NCBI RefSeq assembly: GCF_030406325.1
Contig: NZ_JAUEQY010000005.1
Location: 310,001 to 374,000, forward strand
Source: Actinomadura sp. DC4
Lineage (GTDB): Bacteria; Actinomycetota; Actinomycetes; Streptosporangiales; Streptosporangiaceae
Reading direction: 5' to 3'
DNA: 64,000 nt
The notes under the pieces are model-generated. The model saw nothing but the letters and a program-made list of their open reading frames with translations, was not told where the DNA came from and made no database searches. Numbering within the stretch: position 1 is the stretch's first letter; every line of letters starts with the position of its first letter. Of this stretch, positions 1-7,588 are shown piece after piece. Both the position numbers and the translations under genes were made by a program.

Positions 1-1
1 G

Positions 2-64
2 TTCGTCGACTATCTCACCAGCGGACTGGACGTTGCGAGACTGCTCACGGGCCTGGAGACATGA
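2..64 (+). CDS. C-terminal end of an unidentified protein (partial)
   Basis: An open frame enters from the left edge and stops at TGA 62-64; the last residues read LTSGLDVARLLTGLET. Only 20 residues are visible, so no family can be assigned. The codon choice is the G/C-ending type of the neighbours, so it is probably a real gene end rather than chance. Confidence 0.45.
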   Translation, partial: FVDYLTSGLDVARLLTGLET

Positions 65-149
65 GGCGCCCGTCGTATCGGAGTAAAACGTTGGATATCG
101 GGGATCTTCCGCTCGCACCGAACCGAGCGCGACCGAAGGAGTGAGTGGG

Positions 150-323
150 ATGGGATTGTTCGACCGTTTGAAGCGAAAGGACCGCACGAACCGAACGCCG
201 ACCGGACGGGAGCGCCGCGCCGCCGAGCGCACCGCCCAGGCCGAGGCCAAACTGCGAGAGACCGAAGAGAAGATCCACGAACTCGCGGACGAGGCCCGCT
301 CCGACCTCCACAAACCCGCCTGA
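150..323 (+). CDS. Small charged hypothetical protein (57 aa)
   Basis: Product begins MGLFDRLKRKDRTNRTP and is almost wholly Lys/Arg/Glu/Ala, with a predicted long helix (residues about 25-52) able to form a coiled coil. ATG 150 was chosen over GTG 141 because a good Shine-Dalgarno AAGGAG (136-141) lies 8 nt before it. No signal peptide or membrane segment. The family is not recognised; similar small MGLFDRLK-type proteins are common in actinobacteria. It stands alone between the partial gene at the left edge and a convergent operon. Confidence 0.6.
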   Translation: MGLFDRLKRKDRTNRTPTGRERRAAERTAQAEAKLRETEEKIHELADEARSDLHKPA

Positions 324-699
324 CCTCGACGAACTCGCCTTACCTCGGCGCAGTCGCGCCCTGCCTGAAGACCAGGCGGAGGCCGGCTGAGACGGTTTGT
401 CCCGTGACGGAGCCTCAACGCGTCTTGGGAAAGGCTTTTTCTGGATCTCCCCAGCGCCTTCGGCCTGATCTGAGGACCAGGTCACGTGGTCATCTGGGCG
501 GACGAGCCGGGGCCCGGCCATCAGCAGGTCTCTAGCCCAGGATGCGGGCCGGGTCAGCGCCGGGAGAAAAGTCGGCGAGTTCGCTGGGATCGCGGTCGGT
601 GGCCGTGTCTTCCGCCCAGCCGACCGCATGGGTCACCACGTAGTCCCGTTCCCTGCCGGTCTTCTGTGCTCAGCCACTCCCGCGCACGCATGGGCCGGA
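324..699. other. Intergenic region, no gene seen
   Basis: About 375 nt between the small protein and the convergent end of the monooxygenase. No reading frame here has a ribosome site and sensible coding pattern, and I see no clear terminator hairpin or RNA gene. Confidence 0.5.
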
Positions 700-2055
700 T
701 CATGCCACTGCCTTGTGGCCGTTGAGGCTCGGAGGGCCGAACCAGCGGTGCAGTGCCGTCTCCAGGCCAGGGCCGCCGGCCCAGGCCACGTAGCCGTCAG
801 GGCGGACCAACCGGGGGTCTCCGCCGTCGCGGACTTCGACGCGGTCCGTCCAGCCCTCCGGCGCGGGTGCGCCGATGAGGACGGCGCGGCCGTCCAGGGC
901 GGCCGGGACGTCCACGGCGCGGCCGGACACCTCCGGGTAGGTGATCCCGATGCCCGACAGTTCCAGCGCGACGGCGTGGCGGGCCTCCGGGACGGCCAGC
1001 AGCCCCGTCACGATCTCCCGGACGGCCGAAGCGTCGGGGTCCGGCACACCGAGTACCGCCTGCGCTCGGGTGCTCAGCAGTACACGGGCGGCGATCGGAT
1101 GGCGCTCGTCGTGATAGCTGTCGAGCAACCCCGAAGGCGCATGCCCCCGGACCTGCGCGGCCAGTTTCCAGCCGAGGTTCACCGCGTCCTGCAGGCCCAG
1201 ATTCAGCCCCTGGCCGCCGACCGGGAGGTGGACGTGCGCCGCGTCGCCCGCGAAGAGCACGCGGCCGTGGCGGTACCGCTGCAGCTGCCGGGCCGCGTCG
1301 CCGAACCTCGAAGCCCACAGCACCTCGCCCACCTCGATGCCCGGTCCGTGCGCGGCGGTCAGCCCCCTCTGCAGCTCCCCGGCCGTAACGGGCGCGTCCC
1401 GGCCCAGCCGCTGCTGCTCCTCCCCGAAGATGATCACGCGGTGGCGTCCGCCCGACAGCGGCAGCAGGAATCCCGACGTCGACGACGGCAGCTGCCATTC
1501 GTCCGCGAGCCCGGCCGGTTCGCCCGCGAGGCGAAGGTCGGCGACGACCAGCGAGACCCGCGCCGACGTGCCCGGGAACGCCGCGCCCAGCAGCGTACGG
1601 ACCGTGCTGTGGCCACCGTCGGCCGCGACCAGCCAGCCCGCCCGGTGGTCGCGTCCGCCCGCCGTGACGGTGACGCCCTCGCCGTCCTGTGACACGGCGG
1701 TGACGGCCGCGCCGCGCAGCACCGGAGTACGTAGCCGCGCCTCGATCGCCGCCGCTATGTGCGCCTGTTCGATGCCGAGCTGGTACGGGAAGCGCGTCGG
1801 CAGGTCGGTGTAGTCGATCGGGACGCCCGAGAAGTGCCCGGCGGGCACGCGCGCCTCGGCGTACGGCTCGATCGCCTCCAGCAGGCCGCGGTCCGCCAGC
1901 ACCTCGACCGAGCGGGGCTGCACGGCGAGGGCCTTCGACTGCGCGGTCGGCCGGGCGTCGCGTTCCAGGACCAGGACGTCGAGGCCCGCCCGCTCCAGCT
2001 CGTACGCGGTCAGGAGTCCCGTCGGGCCGCCGCCGGCCACCAGGATGTCAGGCAT
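700..2055 (-). CDS. FAD-dependent aromatic-ring monooxygenase (group A, Rox/PgaE-like)
   Basis: 451 aa. Uses NAD(P)H and O2 to hydroxylate a phenolic or aromatic compound, probably in the cytosol. The N-terminus holds the dinucleotide fold GGGPTGL (residues 7-13) and acidic ERDARP; the middle holds VAADGGHSTVR (DG motif) and the FAD-ribityl motif GDAAHVHLPVGGQGLN (about residues 270-285). The short C-terminal thioredoxin-like part is present. The length and start resemble rifampicin monooxygenases as well as polyketide hydroxylases; the substrate is not readable from sequence. It is the last gene of a TetR-membrane protein-monooxygenase operon and overlaps the preceding gene by 8 nt, so the TetR regulator at 3309 probably controls it. 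Confidence 0.85.
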   Translation of the reverse strand: MPDILVAGGGPTGLLTAYELERAGLDVLVLERDARPTAQSKALAVQPRSVEVLADRGLLEAIEPYAEARVPAGHFSGVPIDYTDLPTRFPYQLGIEQAHIAAAIEARLRTPVLRGAAVTAVSQDGEGVTVTAGGRDHRAGWLVAADGGHSTVRTLLGAAFPGTSARVSLVVADLRLAGEPAGLADEWQLPSSTSGFLLPLSGGRHRVIIFGEEQQRLGRDAPVTAGELQRGLTAAHGPGIEVGEVLWASRFGDAARQLQRYRHGRVLFAGDAAHVHLPVGGQGLNLGLQDAVNLGWKLAAQVRGHAPSGLLDSYHDERHPIAARVLLSTRAQAVLGVPDPDASAVREIVTGLLAVPEARHAVALELSGIGITYPEVSGRAVDVPAALDGRAVLIGAPAPEGWTDRVEVRDGGDPRLVRPDGYVAWAGGPGLETALHRWFGPPSLNGHKAVA

Positions 2056-2710
2056 CGAGGTTCTCCTTGCGGAGATACCAGATGTGCCAGGTGACCAGGC
2101 AGCCCAGCGTGGCGAACCAGACCACGGTGGTGACCCCGGAGATCAGGTCGATCGGCAGCGCGTAGACGAGCACGATGTGCACCACGGCGCTGGCCAGCAG
2201 GACGGCGCCCCAGACGGCCGTGTTGATGCGCAGGCCGCGCCGGAACCGCGCGTCGGTGTCCCAGCGGGCAGCCCAGGCGTCCGCGCCCTCGGCGCCGCGC
2301 TTGATCTCGGCGATCGTACGGCCCAGGGTCAGCTGGGCGGGTTTGGCGAGGAAGACGGTGACCAGCATCCACGCGCCGAACAGGCCGCCCAGCGCGGCGG
2401 TCCAGCCCTCCCGGATGGCCAGGGTGCGCGGATCGTCCGACAGCAGGCCGAGCACGACCGACAGCACCAGGACGCTCAGCGTGACCAGGGCGACGAGGTC
2501 GATACGGCGGCTGCGCACGATGGTCCACACCGCGTACGGGGCGGCGACCAGGACTCCGGCCATGAGCGCCCACCACTGGCTGACGCCGGCGGCGCGCAGG
2601 CCGTAGAACAGCGCCATCGGCACGATCACCTCGAACACGACGGTGAGCACATTGGCGCGGATCACCCGGCGCAGTCCCGCGTCGCCCGCGGGCCTCTCGT
2701 CGATCATCAT
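2048..2710 (-). CDS. VC0807-like integral membrane protein
   Basis: 220 aa with about six hydrophobic segments, for example VFEVIVPMALFYGLRAAG, LVALVTLSVLVLSVVLGLL and WGAVLLASAVVHIVLVYAL, and a cytosolic loop KPAQLTLGRTIAEIKR in the middle. This pattern fits the VC0807 family of unknown function seen next to TetR regulators in actinobacteria. Its start ATG overlaps the TetR stop (ATGA at 2707-2710), and its end overlaps the monooxygenase start, so all three are translationally coupled. It could help export or take up the monooxygenase substrate (inference). Confidence 0.75.
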   Translation of the reverse strand: MMIDERPAGDAGLRRVIRANVLTVVFEVIVPMALFYGLRAAGVSQWWALMAGVLVAAPYAVWTIVRSRRIDLVALVTLSVLVLSVVLGLLSDDPRTLAIREGWTAALGGLFGAWMLVTVFLAKPAQLTLGRTIAEIKRGAEGADAWAARWDTDARFRRGLRINTAVWGAVLLASAVVHIVLVYALPIDLISGVTTVVWFATLGCLVTWHIWYLRKENLDA

Positions 2711-3309
2711 GCGGACTCTCCTTCGGAGATGGGCGCGGTGGCCCGTACGTACAGATCGGCGAGCTCGCGGCCGAGGCGGGCGAGATCAGTGGGTTCGGGT
2801 GTGGTCTCGGCCGCGGTGACGACGACGGCGTCGAGTCCGCTGGTGAGGGCGATCGCCACGGTCCGCGTGTCGAAGGGGCGGAAGGCGCCCGCCTCCTGGC
2901 CGGTACGGAAGTGCTCCTCGAACAGCGCGACACGTCCGCTGACGCCGGGGCTCGCCGTAGGGGCGTTCCGCACGATGTCGATCAGTGCCCGTACGGCGGC
3001 GCGGTGCTCACCGACGAGGGCGACGTTCGCCTCGACGTAGGCGCGCAGCTGCGCGACGTGGCCGTCGGCGGCCTCGATGCGCGGCTGCATGAACGTCCCG
3101 GTGACATGTTCGATCTCGGCGACGCACGCCGTGAGCAGGTCGTCCTTGCCGGCGAAGTGGTAGCTGATCATGCCGGTGCTCGACAGGCCCGCGTGTTTCG
3201 CGATCCGGCTGAAGGAGGCCTTGGTGTAGCCGACCTCGGCTATCACCTCGATCGCCGCGGTCACGATCTGGGCCCGTCTGCCCGACTCGGTGAAGGTTCT
3301 TGCTCGCAT
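2707..3309 (-). CDS. TetR family transcriptional regulator
   Basis: 200 aa. The N-terminal helix-turn-helix reads SGRRAQIVTAAIEVIAEVGY...SFSRIAKHAGLSSTGMISYHF, the standard TetR_N layout, followed by an all-helical ligand domain. ATG 3309 is preferred over TTG 3315: a -10-like TAAGTT lies 6 nt before it on the minus strand, so the mRNA probably begins at the ATG. An inverted repeat spans this start, so autoregulation is likely. It heads the operon with the VC0807-like protein and the monooxygenase; the ligand is probably the monooxygenase substrate (inference). Confidence 0.85.
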   Translation of the reverse strand: MRARTFTESGRRAQIVTAAIEVIAEVGYTKASFSRIAKHAGLSSTGMISYHFAGKDDLLTACVAEIEHVTGTFMQPRIEAADGHVAQLRAYVEANVALVGEHRAAVRALIDIVRNAPTASPGVSGRVALFEEHFRTGQEAGAFRPFDTRTVAIALTSGLDAVVVTAAETTPEPTDLARLGRELADLYVRATAPISEGESA

Positions 3310-3338
3310 GAGCAAAACTTAGCTTGGCCGAGCAAAAC
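3300..3338. promoter_or_regulatory. TetR operator candidate over the tetR start
   Basis: TTGCTC-GCAT-GAGCAA (3300-3315) is a perfect 6-4-6 inverted repeat overlying the regulator's own start codon, and GAGCAAAAC (3310-3318) is repeated exactly 20 bp away (3330-3338). This gives three related half-sites over the minus-strand promoter. The divergent DUF4253 gene starts 40 bp further on, so the site could affect both directions. Confidence 0.6.
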
Positions 3339-3377
3339 GCGCAAGCGCCGATCCGAGGCCGGGCGTATCGTGCGGCC

Positions 3378-4094
3378 GTGAGCGAGAGCGGCATGCCCCC
3401 GGGCCGGACCGTCGACGGCCCCGGACGGCGACTGTGGATCTCTGATGAGCCGGTGAGCGAACCGGCCGGACTCTGGGCGCGGTGTCACGAACGGCGGGAC
3501 GCGACCGGGCACCGTCCGGTCCTGTTCTCGTGGCCCTCCTCGCACGGCGCCACCTGCCCGCTGGACGAGGTCGACGGGATCGACTTGGACGCCGAACTGG
3601 AAGGCGCCTGGCGCGAGGAACGCGCCGACCAGCAGGAACCGGACGAGGACGGCCTACTGCCCCCCTTCGCGGAATGGCCCGGCCTCGCGCCGCCCGTCCC
3701 GGCGAGTCCGGCAACGCCCGATCCGGACAGGGTCGCGGCGGCCGTCGTACGCCGGCTGCTCAAGCGGCTCGACGACTGTCACCTGGTGCTGGTCCCCGTC
3801 GAGCGCAACGCGGACATCCCCGCTGTCGTCGGCTGGGGCGCGGAGACCGCCCTCGGCCGGCTGTGCGCGCTGTTCCGTAGCCGGGAAGATCGCTTCGGCG
3901 CGCGCGTCGTCGCCTTCCAGGGCGCCAGGCTGTGGGTGTCGGTCGCACGCCCGCCGGCCACGGCCGGCCACGCCGCACATGTCGCGCTGGAACACTTCCT
4001 GACCGGCACTGACACGATGCGGGAGTTCACCCCCTTCGCCGAGTACGCCGCCGGCCTGGTCGGCGGCCATGTGTGGGAGTTCTGGTGGGACTAG
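3378..4094 (+). CDS. DUF4253 domain protein
   Basis: 238 aa. The C-terminal half (about residues 130-238) with CHLVLVPVERNADIPAVVGWGAE, AAHVALEHFLTGTD and the ending VWEFWWD matches DUF4253, a family often found among polymorphic-toxin immunity proteins and stand-alone actinobacterial genes. The first 120 residues are acidic and proline-rich. GTG 3378 was chosen because a -10-like TATCGT (3366-3371) lies 6 nt upstream, implying a leaderless mRNA. It is followed after 5 nt by a DUF4279 gene, so the two are probably one operon. Confidence 0.7.
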   Translation: MSESGMPPGRTVDGPGRRLWISDEPVSEPAGLWARCHERRDATGHRPVLFSWPSSHGATCPLDEVDGIDLDAELEGAWREERADQQEPDEDGLLPPFAEWPGLAPPVPASPATPDPDRVAAAVVRRLLKRLDDCHLVLVPVERNADIPAVVGWGAETALGRLCALFRSREDRFGARVVAFQGARLWVSVARPPATAGHAAHVALEHFLTGTDTMREFTPFAEYAAGLVGGHVWEFWWD

Positions 4095-4099
4095 GACGG

Positions 4100-4558
4100 A
4101 TGCGGATCAGTCAGTACGCCTACTTCGCTCTGCGCAGCTCCGTCGTCCCGGCCGCGGAGATGACGGCCCGGCTGGGGCTGGAGCCGGACGAGGTGTCGGT
4201 CCGCGGGAGCCGTACGGCGGATCCGCCACGGCCGGTCAGCCACTCCTGGAAGATCGTCTGCGCGGACGGTGGGCTGACGGTGGACCAGCAGGTCGGGCGG
4301 ATCATGGAGCGGCTCCGGCCGTACCGGGACCGGATCGTGGCGCTGTCGCAGGCGCTGGCCGGGCACGGTGCTGCGGTCCTCGAGGTGGTGCGTTACCTCG
4401 ACGACCCCGACGGTGAGGACGAGGAGCTCAGCCCGCCCGGGGTGGCCCTGCAGAAGCTTCCCGGCCGGCATCGGCTCCTGGGCTGGACGCTCGATCGCGA
4501 GGTGCTGGAGTTCCTCGTCGCGACGGGGGCGTACCTCGACGTGGACGAGTACGGCTGA
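4100..4558 (+). CDS. DUF4279 domain protein
   Basis: 152 aa. MRISQYAYFALRSSVVPAAEMTARLGLEPDEV at the N-terminus and SHSWKIVC further on are the DUF4279 pattern; this small alpha/beta family has no known reaction and appears in immunity-type gene sets. ATG 4100 was chosen because it follows the DUF4253 stop by 5 nt and has AGGA just upstream. It is probably cotranscribed with the DUF4253 gene. Confidence 0.7.
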   Translation: MRISQYAYFALRSSVVPAAEMTARLGLEPDEVSVRGSRTADPPRPVSHSWKIVCADGGLTVDQQVGRIMERLRPYRDRIVALSQALAGHGAAVLEVVRYLDDPDGEDEELSPPGVALQKLPGRHRLLGWTLDREVLEFLVATGAYLDVDEYG

Positions 4559-4586
4559 CCGTCAGCAACCGGACTAACGTGGCGCT

Positions 4587-5192
4587 ATGGCGTCATACGG
4601 GTCGTTCCTCGTCTTCGCGGTCATCCTCGTCATCATGCCCGGACCCGACTTCGCGGTGGTCACCAAGAACACGCTCGCCGCCGGGCGGCGGCGCGGGGCC
4701 TGGAGCGCCGTCGGAGTCGCCACCTCCAACGCCGTCCAGGGTGTCGCGGCGGCCACCGGCCTGGGCGCGGTGATCGTACGGGCCCAGCCGGTCTTCGAGG
4801 CGGTCAAATGGGCGGGTGTCGCCTATCTCGCCTTCCTCGGCGTCCAGGCGATCCGTGCGGCGGTCCGCGGCACCTATCCGGAGCCGAAGGAGGGCGAAGG
4901 AGCCTCCGGCGGCTGGCGGCAGGGCTTCCTGTCCAACATCACCAACCCCAAGGTGCTCGTCTTCTACCTGGCCGTGCTGCCGCAGTTCCTTGACGGCGAC
5001 GCGGGTCTGCCGGCGCTTCTCGCCTACGCGCTCAGCCACGCCGCCCTGTCCCTGTGCTACCTCCTGACGCTGACCGTCCTCATGAGCCGCGTACGCCACG
5101 TCCTGACGCGCCCCCGCGTACGCCGGGGGCTCGACGCCGCCACCGGCACGGCCCTGCTCGGGTTCAGCGCCCGCCTGGCGGCGGAGCACTGA
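4587..5192 (+). CDS. LysE/RhtB family exporter
   Basis: 201 aa, six hydrophobic segments. The N-terminal signature MPGPDFAVVTKNTLAAGRR and the later LSNITNPKVLVFYLAVLPQF identify the LysE/RhtB amino-acid and metabolite export family, which uses the proton gradient in the cytoplasmic membrane. A -10 box TAACGT (4575-4580) sits 6 nt before the ATG, so the mRNA is probably leaderless. Its last 30 nt lie inside the first copy of a 62-bp direct repeat; the second copy lies in the end of the quinone oxidoreductase. The substrate is unknown. Confidence 0.85.
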   Translation: MASYGSFLVFAVILVIMPGPDFAVVTKNTLAAGRRRGAWSAVGVATSNAVQGVAAATGLGAVIVRAQPVFEAVKWAGVAYLAFLGVQAIRAAVRGTYPEPKEGEGASGGWRQGFLSNITNPKVLVFYLAVLPQFLDGDAGLPALLAYALSHAALSLCYLLTLTVLMSRVRHVLTRPRVRRGLDAATGTALLGFSARLAAEH

Positions 5193-5224
5193 CCGACAGC
5201 AGCGTCTTGCCCACGATGGCGCGC
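5163..5224. repeat. 62-bp direct repeat, copy 1
   Basis: Matches 5736-5797 at 59 of 62 positions. It holds the last 30 nt of the LysE gene and, in the opposite sense, a copy of the last codons of the quinone oxidoreductase (reads VGKTLLSVSAPPPGGR then stop on the minus strand). It forms the left border of a 573-bp unit that carries the small DNA-binding gene. Confidence 0.85.
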
Positions 5225-5227
5225 CGT

Positions 5228-5289
5228 AGTGAACATGAACGAAGCGTTGTCAACGAAATATTGACAACGGATCGTTCACTTTCTAGCAT
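5228..5289 (+). promoter_or_regulatory. Palindromic promoter/operator of the small HTH gene
   Basis: -35 TTGACA (5261-5266), 17-nt spacer, -10 TAGCAT (5284-5289), then 6 nt to GTG 5296. The -35 lies in a perfect 9-bp inverted repeat, CGTTGTCAA (5245-5253) and TTGACAACG (5261-5269). Outer arms GAACGA (5237-5242)/TCGTTC (5272-5277) extend the symmetry. A bound dimer or tetramer would block the -35, so tight repression is expected. Confidence 0.7.
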
Positions 5290-5295
5290 GAGGGG

Positions 5296-5697
5296 GTGAT
5301 AGACGCTTTTTCCGGCACGCCGGCCGACCCCCGGCACAGGTACGCGGCGCTGCTCCGGCTGACCGAACGGCACGCGCGCGGTGAGTCGCGCGAGCGCTGG
5401 GAAAACTCCCAGATCCCCATGGGGCCCCTGGACGCCGTACGCCAGGTCGCCCTCGTCGCGGGTGGCGGCCAGGTGCCCGTGGACGGCGAGCCGAATGCGG
5501 ACGCCGACGACATCGCCGCGGCTCTCGCCCTGGTCCACCTGGCGCGGACCGAGGTGGACGAGACGGAGATCGGGCTGCTGGAGATGGCGCGGGGGCGCGG
5601 CATGACCTGGCAGCAGATCGGCTTCCACATGGGACTCGGCTCGGCCCAGGCCGCCCGCCAGCGTCACCAGCGCCTGGCCGCCCGCACGGAGAACTGA
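5296..5697 (+). CDS. Small HTH-type DNA-binding protein
   Basis: 133 aa. The C-terminal part MTWQQIGFHMGLGSAQAARQRHQRL (about residues 100-125) is a helix-turn-helix of the sigma/region-4 or homeodomain-like kind seen in short actinobacterial regulators; the N-terminal 90 residues are helical with no known motif. GTG 5296 falls at the predicted transcription start, so the message is leaderless. The gene has its own strong palindromic promoter and lies alone between two copies of a 62-bp repeat, so it looks like an inserted unit. It may bind its own palindrome (inference). Confidence 0.7.
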   Translation: MIDAFSGTPADPRHRYAALLRLTERHARGESRERWENSQIPMGPLDAVRQVALVAGGGQVPVDGEPNADADDIAAALALVHLARTEVDETEIGLLEMARGRGMTWQQIGFHMGLGSAQAARQRHQRLAARTEN

Positions 5698-5735
5698 GCC
5701 GGTCGGCGGTGCGGCATGTGACCAGGCCCGGACAC

Positions 5736-5797
5736 TTCAGCGCCCGCCTGGCCGCGGAGCACTGACCGACAGCAGCGTCTTGCCCACGGTGGCACGC
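5736..5797. repeat. 62-bp direct repeat, copy 2
   Basis: Second copy of 5163-5224 (59/62). It contains the true end of the quinone oxidoreductase (TGA at 5737-5739 on the minus strand) and a leftover copy of the LysE end including its TGA. The ancestral LysE and oxidoreductase genes would have overlapped tail to tail by about 29 nt inside this segment. Confidence 0.85.
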
Positions 5798-6702
5798 GCC
5801 TCGATCGCGGAGTGCGCGTCCGCCGCCCGTTCGAGCGGGAACCGCTGCCCGATCACCGGGCGCAGCCGGCCCGTCTCGGCCTCGGCCAGCGCGGCGGCGG
5901 TCAGCGCCCGCGACTCCTCCGGTGTCGGACGGGGCCGTACGAGCGACACGTCACGCTCGGCGGCCGACTCGGGCGAGATGGATGCCCACGCGCCGCTCGC
6001 GAGGCCGTAGCTCAGCATCCGGCCCCCGGGGCCGAGCCGGTCGAACGCCGCGAGCGCGATCGGACCGCCCACCCCGTCGAACACCACGTCCACCGTGCCC
6101 ACCTCCGCGGTCCAGTCCGGCGCGAGGTAGTCCACCGCGACATCGGCGCCGAGGTCACGCGCCAGCCCGGCCTTGCGCGGCCCGCCCGCCGCCGCGATCA
6201 CCACCGCGCCCGCCGTACGGGCCAACTGGACCAGTAGCGAGCCCACGCCTCCCGCCGCCGCCTCGACCAGCACCCGTTCCCCGGACCGTACGTCCGCGGC
6301 ACGAAGCAGGGACAGCGCCGTACGGCCGTCGGCCAGCAACGCCACCGCGGCCTCCAGCTCGACCCCGTCCGGCACCTCCACGAGCACGTCCGCGGCCACG
6401 ACGGCACGCTCGGCGTAGCCGCCGGTGCCGCCCAGGCTGCCGACCACGCGCCGGCCGATCAGCTCAGGGGAGACCCCGGCGCCGGCCGAGGCGACCACGC
6501 CGCCGACGCCGTTGCCCGGGATGACCGGCGGCTCACCCGCGAACGGCCCGAAGCCGCTCGCCCGGAACTGGGTCTCGACGAACGTGATGTTCGCGTACGC
6601 GACGTCGACCAGCACCTGCCCGGGGCCGGCCTCGGGCTCGGGGGCCTCTCCCGCGACGAGCACCGACGGCTCGCCGAACTCCTTCAACCACACGGCTCTC
6701 AT
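5737..6702 (-). CDS. Zinc-type alcohol dehydrogenase-like quinone oxidoreductase (QOR family)
   Basis: 321 aa. GroES-like N-terminus MRAVWLKEFGEPSVLV, then the NADPH fold VLVEAAAGGVGSLLVQLART and the ending RATVGKTLLSV are typical of zeta-crystallin/QOR enzymes, which reduce quinones or enones with NADPH and carry no zinc ligands. ATG 6702 is preferred over ATG 6714: it lies 7 nt after the -10 of a MerR-type promoter and matches the usual family start. It is downstream of the CarH/LitR-like regulator, but its own promoter suggests separate induction. The last nine residues come from the repeat shared with the LysE end. Confidence 0.85.
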   Translation of the reverse strand: MRAVWLKEFGEPSVLVAGEAPEPEAGPGQVLVDVAYANITFVETQFRASGFGPFAGEPPVIPGNGVGGVVASAGAGVSPELIGRRVVGSLGGTGGYAERAVVAADVLVEVPDGVELEAAVALLADGRTALSLLRAADVRSGERVLVEAAAGGVGSLLVQLARTAGAVVIAAAGGPRKAGLARDLGADVAVDYLAPDWTAEVGTVDVVFDGVGGPIALAAFDRLGPGGRMLSYGLASGAWASISPESAAERDVSLVRPRPTPEESRALTAAALAEAETGRLRPVIGQRFPLERAADAHSAIEARATVGKTLLSVSAPRPGGR

Positions 6703-6709
6703 GAGGTCG

Positions 6710-6740
6710 AGCATGGGACCTCGACCTAGGTTGAGGTCAA
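6710..6740 (-). promoter_or_regulatory. MerR/SoxR-type promoter of the quinone oxidoreductase
   Basis: On the minus strand: -35 TTGACC (6740-6735), a 19-nt spacer and -10 CATGCT (6715-6710). The spacer carries a near-perfect dyad with half-sites GACCTC and GAGGTC (6717-6738, one mismatched pair). The long spacer with central dyad is the hallmark of MerR-family activated promoters. It overlaps the stop codon of the upstream regulator gene. Confidence 0.65.
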
Positions 6741-7583
6741 GAGGCGCTCCGCCTCGGTGACCGGGTCGCCGGCCAGCAGACGGGCGCCGACGTCTCGCGC
6801 CACCTTCGAGGTGGCGCCGCGTCCGCCGAGCGCGAGGGGCGCGATGCCCGCGAGCCGCCGCAGCTCCGGCTCCAGGCCGGCGAAGCGCGCGGGGTCCGGG
6901 GAGGACAGGACGACGAACCGTGGAGGATCGGCCTCGGCGGTACGGATCAGGTCCGGCGTGGGCGTCGCGGCGCCGAGGAAGTCGACGCGCCACCCGTTGC
7001 GGTAGAGCACGACACCGAACGCCAGCAGCGCGATGTCGTGAAGCTCGCCGGGCGGGCAGGCGAGGAGCGCCCGCGGCCCGACGCCCCGGCCCCAGCCACG
7101 CCCGAGCGCGGCCACCCGCGAGCGTACGACGTTGGTCGCGAAGTGTTCGTGCGCGACGGTGGCCTCCCCGCGGTCCCAGCGCTCGCCGAGCTCGTGGAGG
7201 TAGGGCAGGACGACGTCGCGGAGCACGGTCTCCGGCGTGAAGTCGGTCAGCAACCGGTCCAGGACGTCTTGTGCCGAGGGTTCGTCGAAGCCTTCCAAGG
7301 CTCGGGCGAGTGTCTCGACGGCGACGGAGGAGTCGGGGGAGGCGGAAGCCTGGCGCAGGGATGCCTGTGCCGCCTCGGCCGCGGACAGACCGCGGGCGAG
7401 GTGTTGCTGCATGACGCGGATGCGGTGTTCATCCGCCTCGGAGTACAGGCGATAGCCGCCCTCCGACCGCGCGGGGCGCAGGACGCCGTACCGGCGCTCC
7501 CACGCTCGCAGGACGTGGGCGCTGACTCCGAGCCGCCGGCTGAGTTCGCCGATCCGCAGCATCGCCGACTCGGGTTCCACCAC
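6726..7583 (-). CDS. CarH/LitR-like B12-binding MerR family regulator
   Basis: 285 aa. N-terminal MerR helix-turn-helix: RIGELSRRLGVSAHVLRAWERRYG (residues 10-33) with wing GGYRLYSEADE. The C-terminal half is a cobalamin-binding region: HEHFATNVVRSR (cap helix), CPPGELHDIALLAFGVVL with the Glu-x-His pair used by CarH to hold adenosylcobalamin, and LGAATPTPDLI. CarH-type proteins repress in the dark as B12 tetramers and release DNA in light. GTG 7583 follows a -10 TGTAAA by 5 nt (leaderless); ATG 7562 is an alternative. Its promoter lies in a set of 11-bp repeats, so autorepression is likely. Light response is inferred from the family. Confidence 0.8.
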   Translation of the reverse strand: MVEPESAMLRIGELSRRLGVSAHVLRAWERRYGVLRPARSEGGYRLYSEADEHRIRVMQQHLARGLSAAEAAQASLRQASASPDSSVAVETLARALEGFDEPSAQDVLDRLLTDFTPETVLRDVVLPYLHELGERWDRGEATVAHEHFATNVVRSRVAALGRGWGRGVGPRALLACPPGELHDIALLAFGVVLYRNGWRVDFLGAATPTPDLIRTAEADPPRFVVLSSPDPARFAGLEPELRRLAGIAPLALGGRGATSKVARDVGARLLAGDPVTEAERLLTST

Positions 7584-7588
7584 TCCAA

